Shown here piece after piece: positions 1-5,851 of a DNA stretch of 7,784 nucleotides. A program made the position numbers and the translations under genes. Positions within the stretch are counted from its first letter, which is position 1. Each line of letters begins with the position of its first letter. Below the pieces are notes generated by a model, which was not told where the DNA came from, did no database searches, and was given only the letters and a program-made list of their open reading frames with translations. Location: NCBI GenBank assembly GCA_024693415.1, contig JAILKX010000098.1, positions 1-7,784 of the forward strand, written 5' to 3'. The DNA comes from Bacilli bacterium (lineage in GTDB: Bacteria > Bacillota_I > Bacilli_A > RFN20 > CAG-826).

Positions 1-609
1 AACCTCGACGCCCGCCTCCGTCTCCAGACCCGCGAAGAGATCCGCCACATCCAGCAATCCACCGGCATCACCACCGTCTTCGTCACCCACGACCAGGAAG
101 AGGCGATGTCCATCTCCGACAAGATCGTCGTCATGAAGCTCGGCCTCAAGCAGCAGGAGGGCGTCCCGCAGGACGTCTACAACAACCCCTGCAACAAGTT
201 CGTCGCCAACTTCCTCGGCACCCCGCCGATCAACCTTTTCCAAGGCAGGATCGAGGGCCGCAAGGTCATGATCGGCGACGACTGCGTCCGCCTCATCACC
301 GATGAAGAGGCCAAGGAAGCGGAGGAGAACGGCCGCGACATCTCCGATCAGGAAGTCACCGTCGGCATCCGCCCCGAGGGCATCGTCATCGACGAGAACG
401 CCGAGCCCAATTTCCATTTCCGCGTCGAGCGCATCCTCACCATGGGCCGCGACATCATGCTCATGTCCGATCAGGATCACCGCCTTTCCGATACGAAATT
501 CGTCATCGACGCCTTCACCAAGGTGTCCGTTGGCGACGTCCAGGCCCAGGTCAAGCCGCATAAGTGCTTCGTCTTCAGCCTGAAGGACGACGAACCGAGG
601 CTCATTTGA
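1..609 (+). CDS. ugpC: ABC importer ATP-binding subunit, UgpC/MsmK/MalK type (5' partial)
   Basis: This is the C-terminal 202 residues of an ATPase that energises a carbohydrate- or glycerophosphate-type (CUT1) ABC importer at the cytoplasmic face of the membrane. The reading frame is open from base 1, so the real start, Walker A, signature and Walker B lie upstream; the first Met in the frame (base 106) is internal. Visible are the D-loop (NLDARLR, first residues) and the H-loop VTHDQEEAM with the switch His at 88-90. Then come the DKIVVMK strand, the conserved VYNNPCNKFVANFLGTPPIN stretch, and a TOBE/regulatory domain with the GIRPEG motif (about 361-378). The order and length of the C-terminal domain fit MalK/UgpC/MsmK. 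A permease gene follows 3 bases after the TGA stop, so it is in an operon with it. Family assignment is very secure. The substrate is not determined: such ATPases are often shared between several sugar importers. Confidence 0.95.
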   Translation, partial: NLDARLRLQTREEIRHIQQSTGITTVFVTHDQEEAMSISDKIVVMKLGLKQQEGVPQDVYNNPCNKFVANFLGTPPINLFQGRIEGRKVMIGDDCVRLITDEEAKEAEENGRDISDQEVTVGIRPEGIVIDENAEPNFHFRVERILTMGRDIMLMSDQDHRLSDTKFVIDAFTKVSVGDVQAQVKPHKCFVFSLKDDEPRLI

Positions 610-612
610 TCC

Positions 613-1710
613 ATGACCAAGGAAGCCAATAAGGAAAAGCGTCGCTTCAACCCCCTTGCCATTTTCAAGCGCAAGGAGCGTGTTTCGGCCGACGCCGGCG
701 AGCGCAACAACTGGAAGGCCTGGCTCTACCTCGCCCCGACCATCATTTTGATGGCGGTCTTCACCTTCTACCCCCTCATCAACACCATCGTCATCGCGTT
801 CCTCAAGAACTACGACTACGTCTCCCAGGTCCACGAGGGCTTCACCCTTGAGAACTTCGGCGTGGTCTTAGGCCTCGTCGGCCGCGCCGAGACGATGAAC
901 GCAAACGATGGATACGACAGCATCTTCCGCTGGAACTGCACCTCATTCGAATCCAATGGGGTCGTGGGTCTATATACGGACGCCAACGGGGTGGTCCAGA
1001 GGGCGTATTTCACGATGAACGTCATCCGCTACGCCTTCCCGAACACCATCCTCATCACCTTCATCACCGTCCCGCTTTCGATCATCATCGCGCTTCTTAT
1101 CTCCGTCGGCCTCAATTCGATCCCGGCGTTCAAGAAATTCTTCCAGACGATCTTCTTCGTCCCGTATGTCACCAACGCCATCGCCGTCGGCATGGTGTTC
1201 GCCGTTTTGTTCGACTACAAAGGTATCTTGAACTACTTATTGGGTTTAGGCACCTTGACCTGGATCGATCAGGCCGCCCCCGCCTGGCGAGGCATGATCG
1301 CCCTATGCACCTACATCATTTGGCATAGCTTGCCGTTCAAGATCCTGATCTTCCTCTCCGGTTTGCAGAACATCGACAAGCAGTACTACGACGCGGCCAA
1401 GATCGACTGCGCCGGCAAGTTCAAGACGATGATGAACGTCACCGTTCCTCTATTATCGCCTCAGATCCTATACATCATGATCACGTCGTTCATCGGCTCG
1501 TTCAAGGAATACACCTCGGTCGTCGGCTTGTTCGGGCAACAGGGTACGAGCCCCGGCTCCTACAACATGTACACCGTGGTCTACTACATCTACGACATGG
1601 TCAACGCGAACGTCCAATACGGCGCCGCCGCGGCGGTGTTGCTGTTCCTCGTGATCATGCTCTTCACCGCGATCCAGTTCAAAGTCTCCAAGACGAGGGT
1701 TCATTACTGA
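613..1710 (+). CDS. ABC importer permease, MalF/UgpA type
   Basis: This 365-residue inner permease would pair with the next gene to form the translocation pore of a CUT1 importer. After a charged 35-residue cytoplasmic N-terminus, hydrophobic segments lie near residues 36-60, 142-165, 177-200, 225-248, 285-305 and 338-358. This gives the usual six-helix fold, and it includes the family-typical LYLAPTIIL and TFYPL in the first helix. The EAA coupling loop is at residues 260-279 and reads DAAKIDCAGK...VTVP, so the usual Glu is Asp and the usual Gly is Cys266. The first extracytoplasmic loop is about 45 residues longer than in typical UgpA/MsmF-type proteins (roughly residues 87-138). ATG 613 is chosen because it follows the ATPase stop by 3 bases with a weak GAGG 12 bases upstream, which suggests translational coupling. 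The family is secure; the transported substrate is unknown. Confidence 0.95.
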   Translation: MTKEANKEKRRFNPLAIFKRKERVSADAGERNNWKAWLYLAPTIILMAVFTFYPLINTIVIAFLKNYDYVSQVHEGFTLENFGVVLGLVGRAETMNANDGYDSIFRWNCTSFESNGVVGLYTDANGVVQRAYFTMNVIRYAFPNTILITFITVPLSIIIALLISVGLNSIPAFKKFFQTIFFVPYVTNAIAVGMVFAVLFDYKGILNYLLGLGTLTWIDQAAPAWRGMIALCTYIIWHSLPFKILIFLSGLQNIDKQYYDAAKIDCAGKFKTMMNVTVPLLSPQILYIMITSFIGSFKEYTSVVGLFGQQGTSPGSYNMYTVVYYIYDMVNANVQYGAAAAVLLFLVIMLFTAIQFKVSKTRVHY

Positions 1711-1711
1711 T

Positions 1712-2779
1712 ATGGGAAATCAAGCTAACGGAACATACGACGACCGCAATTTCTTCCAGAAGCTTTTCCATATGAAAGGCAAAAAGGAGAAGCAGGCCGA
1801 GCGCGAGGCAAGCCCCGCGTATCAGGCGATCGACACCTCCAAGATGCAGCTCGTCATCAAGGACAAGGCCAAAAACGCCGACCAGCTCGCCAAGGCGCAG
1901 CACATCGGCCGCATCGTTTTCCTCGTCATCACCTACGCCTTCCTCATCTTCATGTCGGTGATCGTCCTCTTCCCGTTCTACTGGATGGTCATCACCTCCT
2001 TGAAGTCCACGACCGAGATCCGCTCGCTCCACCAGACCTTCTTCCCCCAGAACGTCCTCTGGTCCAACTACATCACGGTCTTCAATTCATTCGACTTTGT
2101 GACCTACGTCGGCAACACCTTGATCGTCGGCGTCATCTCCACTTTGGGCACCCTCGTGACCACGATCTTCGCCGCGTTTGCCTTCGCGAGGCTCAACTTC
2201 ACCGGCAAAGGCGCGATCTTCGCCGTCTTGCTCGCCACCATGATGATCCCGGGCGAAATGATGGTCATCACCAACTACATCACCGTCTCTAGGCTCCCGT
2301 GGTACGAATTCGGCGTCGGATGGCAGGAGGGGTGGCTCGGCCACCAGGACTCGGTCTTCGCCGCGATGATCGTCCCGTTCTGGGTATCCGTCTTCTACAT
2401 CTACCTGCTCCGCCAGAACTTCAAGCAGATCCCGAACGAGCTCTACCTCGCCGCCAAAGTCGACGGCAAATCCGACTGGCAGTACCTCTGGAAGGTCATG
2501 GTCCCGCTCGCGATGCCGACCCTCATCTCGATCTTCATCCTGAAGCTCATGGGCGCCTGGAACTCCTACGTGTGGCCAAACCTCGTCACCACCACCAACA
2601 AGGAGTGGCGCCTGGTCACCAACGCCCTCCGCGGCTCGTTCACCAACTCCTCCGGCGACCCCGAATACGGCATCCAGATGGCCGCGACGATCCTCGTCAC
2701 CGTGCCGCTTCTGCTCCTATTCATCTTCTTCCGCAAATACATCATGCGCGGCGTCGGACGCGCCGGCATCAAGGGCTGA
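1712..2779 (+). CDS. ABC importer permease, MalG/UgpE type
   Basis: This 355-residue protein is the second pore subunit, partner of the MalF-like permease. Its start is one base after the preceding TGA, with GAGGG at 1695-1699 inside the upstream gene, so translation is probably coupled. The first helix (about residues 68-96, ending FPFYWMVITSLKS) carries the hallmark of MalG-type permeases. Further helices follow near residues 128-155, 165-190, 215-235, 265-285 and 325-345. The EAA loop is at residues 246-265 and reads LAAKVDGKSDW...VMVP, with Leu in place of the usual Glu but the Gly (252) kept. About 65 highly charged residues, rich in Lys, Glu and Gln, precede the first helix, which is longer than in most UgpE/MalG proteins. 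An extra segment near residues 195-215 (PWYEFGVGWQEGWLG) enlarges an extracytoplasmic loop. An intrinsic terminator 21 bases downstream closes this unit. Confidence 0.95.
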   Translation: MGNQANGTYDDRNFFQKLFHMKGKKEKQAEREASPAYQAIDTSKMQLVIKDKAKNADQLAKAQHIGRIVFLVITYAFLIFMSVIVLFPFYWMVITSLKSTTEIRSLHQTFFPQNVLWSNYITVFNSFDFVTYVGNTLIVGVISTLGTLVTTIFAAFAFARLNFTGKGAIFAVLLATMMIPGEMMVITNYITVSRLPWYEFGVGWQEGWLGHQDSVFAAMIVPFWVSVFYIYLLRQNFKQIPNELYLAAKVDGKSDWQYLWKVMVPLAMPTLISIFILKLMGAWNSYVWPNLVTTTNKEWRLVTNALRGSFTNSSGDPEYGIQMAATILVTVPLLLLFIFFRKYIMRGVGRAGIKG

Positions 2780-2800
2780 TACCGCAAACCCAAATACGGC

Positions 2801-2835
2801 AAGAGGGCGCACGCCCTCTTTCTTTTTGCCTTTTT
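2801..2835 (+). terminator. Rho-independent terminator after the permease genes
   Basis: A perfect 8-bp GC-containing stem, AAGAGGGC (2801-2808) paired with GCCCTCTT (2813-2820), encloses a GCAC loop. It is followed at once by a T-rich tract, TCTTTTTGCCTTTTT. It lies 21 bases after the stop of the MalG-type permease, so it separates the ATPase/permease unit from the binding-protein unit. The signal is clear on inspection. Confidence 0.93.
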
Positions 2836-2857
2836 CATGGGCCGATTCCGCCCCCGA

Positions 2858-2880
2858 TGGTAGCGCTTTTACAAAGTAAA
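2858..2880 (+). promoter_or_regulatory. Possible cre/LacI-family operator with overlapping TTTAC/GTAAA inverted repeat
   Basis: TGGTAGCGCTTTTA (2858-2871) matches 11 of 14 positions of the Bacillus cre consensus TGWAARCGYTWNCW and is centred on the palindrome AGCGCT typical of LacI-family operators. Overlapping it, TTTAC (2868-2872) and GTAAA (2876-2880) form an exact inverted repeat with a 3-base spacer. The whole element ends 16 bases before the -35 box of the promoter for the binding-protein genes. From there it could act as an activating or repressing site. The match is by eye; the regulator is not in the window. Confidence 0.4.
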
Positions 2881-2896
2881 GGGTCACTTTTTCTGT

Positions 2897-2924
2897 TTTA
2901 CAGCGCGTGCAAGTGTGCTAAGAT
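2897..2924 (+). promoter_or_regulatory. Sigma-A-type promoter with extended -10
   Basis: The -35 box TTTACA (2897-2902) matches TTGACA at 5 of 6 positions. It is followed after 16 bases by the -10 box TAAGAT (2919-2924, 4 of 6), which is preceded by TGTGC, giving an extended -10 (TGn). Transcription would start near 2931, leaving a leader of about 33 bases with AAAGGAG at 2951-2957. It sits just downstream of the terminator and upstream of the first lipoprotein, in the most AT-rich stretch of the region, which supports its use. Confidence 0.7.
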
Positions 2925-2963
2925 AGGCTGTCAAGCATCAGGCTGACCTCAAAGGAGCAAAAT

Positions 2964-4394
2964 ATGTCCAAAAAGCTAAATGTCCTATTCGCTTTCTCCG
3001 TTTTGACTGCGCTCACGAGCTGCGGCACCCCGTCCGCCTCCGCCAGCAGCAGCCAAGCCGAGACTTCATCCACCCCCGCAGTCTTATCTTCAACTGCGTC
3101 CGATGAATTCGATCCTTCGAAACCAGTCACCATCTCGTTCTGGCACTCGATGGGCAAAGGCCTCGAGGGAGAGCTCCAGGGCTTCATCACCCGCTTCAAC
3201 AAGATCTATCCGAACATCACGATCGAAGAATCGCCGCAAGGCAGCTACGACGACGTCCTCAAGAACGTCAAGAACGGCATCGCCACCGGCGCGATCCCGA
3301 CCATGGCGTATTGCTATGAGGACCATGTCGCGACCTACCTCGACAAGAACGCCGTGCTCGATATGAGCAGCTACGTCACCGACGAAACCTATGGCTTTGG
3401 CCACAACCCCGAGGGGAAGGACCTCGGCGACGGCAGCTTCGACGACTTTGTCGAAGGCTACCTCTCCGGCGACGACTACTCCAAAGAGGGCTGGTATTCC
3501 TTCCCGTATTCCAAATCCACCGAGCTCATGTTCTACAACAAGACCAAGTTCGAGGCCAACGGCTGGGACGTCCCCAAGACCTGGGAAGAGGTCTGGGAGC
3601 TCTGCGACACCATGAAGAACAGCACCATCGGCCAGACCACCGAAGGATTCATCCCCGTCGGCTACGACTCCGACGCCAACTGGCTCATCTCCTCCTTCGA
3701 GCAGAAGGGCATCCCCTATACCACCGCCAAGCCCGCTTCCGGCGAGTCGAACTTCCTCTTCAACAACGACGAGGCCAAGGCCCACGTCACCAAGCTGAAG
3801 GAGTACTACGACAGTGGTTACTTCACCACCCAGGGCATCTCCGGCGGCTACACCTCCGGACTATTCACCGCTGAGCAGTGCATGATCTCGATCGGCTCCT
3901 CTGGCGGAACCTCCCACCAGTACCCGACCGGCGATACCTTCGAAGTCGGCGTCGCCTCGGTCCCGCAGGCCGACCTGAACGCCAAGAAGGTCATCTCCCA
4001 GGGCCCGTCGATCTGCTTCTTCAACCGCGCCACCAAGGCCGAGACCACCGCGGCTTGGCTCTTCTACAAGTTCATCACCAACACCCAGAATTCCGCCTAT
4101 TGGGCCACCAAATCCGGCTACACCCCGGTCCGCGTGAGCTCCTACAGCGACTCCATCTACACCTCCGCCATGTCGGCGACCTCCGGCCAGGCCGGCCTCA
4201 TCGCCGAAGCGGGCCGCTTCGTCGGCTCCGAAGAATCGGGCTACACCGATGCCTTCTTCACCTCCCCGGCGTTCAAGGGCTCCTCGACCGCCCGTGAGGA
4301 GATGGATAAGCTCCTCCCGTCCGTCATGCTCGGCGAGAAGACCGTCAACAAGGCCTTCGACGACGCGATGTCCGAATGCCTCTTCGCCGCTTAA
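2964..4394 (+). CDS. ABC importer solute-binding lipoprotein 1 (UgpB/MalE-like, CUT1)
   Basis: This 476-residue protein is an extracytoplasmic lipid-anchored receptor that would deliver ligand to the permeases upstream. A signal peptide leads to the lipobox LTSC with the lipidated Cys at residue 20, then a Ser/Ala/Thr tether to about residue 50. The mature domain begins with VTISFWHSMG, the opening strand of the bacterial extracellular solute-binding protein 1/8 families, and WHSM recalls UgpB. Further family landmarks are FYNKTKFEANGWDVPKTWEE (hinge region), ISIGSSGGTS, FEVGVASVPQAD and the C-terminal SGYTPVR and LGEKTVNKAF helices. The start is supported by AAAGGAG 6 bases upstream. It is the first gene after the promoter, and its homologue follows 39 bases later with no terminator between. 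Ligand class cannot be fixed: glycerophosphodiesters, sugars or nucleotide-derived compounds are all possible. Confidence 0.93.
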   Translation: MSKKLNVLFAFSVLTALTSCGTPSASASSSQAETSSTPAVLSSTASDEFDPSKPVTISFWHSMGKGLEGELQGFITRFNKIYPNITIEESPQGSYDDVLKNVKNGIATGAIPTMAYCYEDHVATYLDKNAVLDMSSYVTDETYGFGHNPEGKDLGDGSFDDFVEGYLSGDDYSKEGWYSFPYSKSTELMFYNKTKFEANGWDVPKTWEEVWELCDTMKNSTIGQTTEGFIPVGYDSDANWLISSFEQKGIPYTTAKPASGESNFLFNNDEAKAHVTKLKEYYDSGYFTTQGISGGYTSGLFTAEQCMISIGSSGGTSHQYPTGDTFEVGVASVPQADLNAKKVISQGPSICFFNRATKAETTAAWLFYKFITNTQNSAYWATKSGYTPVRVSSYSDSIYTSAMSATSGQAGLIAEAGRFVGSEESGYTDAFFTSPAFKGSSTAREEMDKLLPSVMLGEKTVNKAFDDAMSECLFAA

Positions 4395-4433
4395 TCCCCG
4401 ACCATACCTCTATTCTTAAATAAGGAGTCAACC

Positions 4434-5834
4434 ATGAAACCTTCCCGCAAACTATTGACCATGTCCGCGATGCTCGCAGGCCTCCTTTTGGGCGGCTGCG
4501 GCGGCGGATCGCAAGCCGGCAGCTCGGCTGCATCCCAGGAAAGCGGAACCACCAAGGTTGTCTTCTGGCACACCCTCGGCGACGTCAAGGCGAGCTATCT
4601 CGACAACATGGCCAAGAAGTTCAACGCTGCCCATGAGGGGGTGGAGGTCACCTGTTCCCAGGTCTCCGGCAGCTATGACGACCTCGAGGGCATCATCCTC
4701 AAGAACATCACCACCGGAAACCTGCCCACCATGGCGTTCTGCTATCCCGACAACGTCGCGGAATACATGTCCAGGAACGCAGTGGTGGACATGACCTCCT
4801 ACGTCACCGACGCCGAGGTCGGCTTCACCGCCGAAGACGGCTCCTCCGTCGACGCCGACGGCAAGACCCGCGTCGGCAAAGACGACTTCCTCCCGGCCTT
4901 CTGGGACGAAGGCGAGGAGTTCGAGACCGCGGGCCTCTATTGCGTGCCCTTCTCCAAATCGACCGAAGCCCTGTTCTACAACAAGGACAAGTTCGACGCC
5001 TTGGGATACGAAGTCCCGACCACCTGGCAGGAGATGTGGGACCTCTGCGAGACGATCCGCGCCGCCAACCCCGACAAGGACGAGCACGGCGCCTACAAGG
5101 TCACCCCGCTCGGCTACGATTCCGACTCCAACTTCTTCATCACCCTCTGCCAGCAGTACGGCTACGGCTATACCACCAACGACGTCGCCACCCACAAGAC
5201 CCACTTCATCTTCAATAACGCAGATGTCAAAGACATGCTCGGCGACCTCAAGGACTACTATGACCAAGGCCTCTTCTTCACCAAAGGGTCCATCCCCAAC
5301 AACACCTACACCTCCTCCGCCTTCACCGCGGGCGATATCCTGATGTCGATCGGCTCCACCGGCGGCACCTCCTACCAGAACACCTCGAACTTCGAGGTCG
5401 GCGTCGCGCAGCTCCCCTGCGCCGACATCGACGAACCCGCGTTCGTCTCCCAGGGACCGGATATCTGCTTCTTCAACCGCGCGACCACCGCGGAAACCAA
5501 GGCGGCGTGGGAGTTCTATCGCTACATCTCCTCGGCCGACAACAACGCGGCCTACGGCCTAAGCACCGGTTACCAGCCGGTCCGCTACAGCTCCTACAAG
5601 ACCACCTACTACACCGAATTCATCGAAAAGACTTCGGACACCAACCTCTTCAAGAAGGTTGCGGTCCTCTGCCAGGATCTCCAGGAATCGTACTTCACGA
5701 CCCCGGTCTTCGTCGGCTCCGCGACCGCCCGCGACGCCGTCGGCGATGCCCTCGCCTCGGTCCTCCTTGGCGAGAAAACCGTCGACAAAGCGCTCGACGA
5801 CGCGATGGCCGCCTGCCTTGAAGCGGTCCACTGA
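4434..5834 (+). CDS. ABC importer solute-binding lipoprotein 2 (paralogue of lipoprotein 1)
   Basis: This 466-residue lipid-anchored binding protein has the lipobox LGGC with Cys22 after a standard signal peptide, then a short Gly/Ser tether. It aligns with the preceding protein along its whole length. Shared blocks include KVVFWHTLG versus TISFWHSMG, GSYDDL/V, GNLPTMAFCY, FSKSTEALFYN, PLGYDSDSN, FNNADVK, MSIGSTGGTSYQ, SQGPDICFFNRAT, GYQPVRYSSY and LLGEKTVDKALDDAM. I judge about half of the residues identical. Differences cluster in the stretch after TSYVTDAEVGF (a longer, acidic insert here) and near the C-terminal third. The gene is therefore an old tandem duplicate, likely with a related but different ligand preference. 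TAAGGAG lies 6 bases before the ATG. Its TGA stop overlaps an upstream ATG of the next frame. Confidence 0.93.
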   Translation: MKPSRKLLTMSAMLAGLLLGGCGGGSQAGSSAASQESGTTKVVFWHTLGDVKASYLDNMAKKFNAAHEGVEVTCSQVSGSYDDLEGIILKNITTGNLPTMAFCYPDNVAEYMSRNAVVDMTSYVTDAEVGFTAEDGSSVDADGKTRVGKDDFLPAFWDEGEEFETAGLYCVPFSKSTEALFYNKDKFDALGYEVPTTWQEMWDLCETIRAANPDKDEHGAYKVTPLGYDSDSNFFITLCQQYGYGYTTNDVATHKTHFIFNNADVKDMLGDLKDYYDQGLFFTKGSIPNNTYTSSAFTAGDILMSIGSTGGTSYQNTSNFEVGVAQLPCADIDEPAFVSQGPDICFFNRATTAETKAAWEFYRYISSADNNAAYGLSTGYQPVRYSSYKTTYYTEFIEKTSDTNLFKKVAVLCQDLQESYFTTPVFVGSATARDAVGDALASVLLGEKTVDKALDDAMAACLEAVH

Positions 5835-5835
5835 T

Positions 5836-5840
5836 GGAGG
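5836..5840 (+). promoter_or_regulatory. Ribosome binding site deciding the start of the nuclease lipoprotein
   Basis: GGAGG lies 11 bases before ATG 5852 and directly overlaps an earlier in-frame ATG at 5834-5836, which therefore cannot use it. The downstream ATG opens MKKRYSLIALLAM, a textbook lipoprotein signal, so 5852 is preferred. Confidence 0.7.
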
Positions 5841-5851
5841 CGATCAAAACC

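Noticed and set aside
2925..2945. AGGCTG direct repeat and a weak hairpin around the transcription start as a riboswitch or operator
   Set aside because: The repeat is only 6 bases, the stem has a bulge and few pairs, and the leader of about 33 bases is too short for a known riboswitch.
2299..2946. 215-residue + frame overlapping the end of the MalG-like permease and the intergenic region
   Set aside because: It is Arg/Pro/His-rich out-of-frame translation of the permease and runs across a clear terminator and promoter.
3090..3785. 231-residue open frame on the minus strand inside binding protein 1
   Set aside because: It lies entirely within a well-supported gene. Its Gly/Val/Asp/Glu-rich composition is the mirror of C-ending codons on the + strand, with no ribosome site or recognisable domain.
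4452..5267. 271-residue open frame on the minus strand inside binding protein 2
   Set aside because: It shows the same antisense codon-bias artefact: low-complexity Val/Gly/Asp/Glu sequence without motifs.
607..5834. Possible Mollicutes-type code (TGA read as Trp), suggested by the mycoplasma-like gene content
   Set aside because: TGA ends four genes exactly where the next gene begins or a terminator follows, and all Trp codons in conserved motifs are TGG.
2964..5834. Recent gene duplication or assembly artefact producing two binding proteins
   Set aside because: The copies differ throughout in nucleotide and protein sequence, including signal peptides and inserts, so the duplication is old and real.
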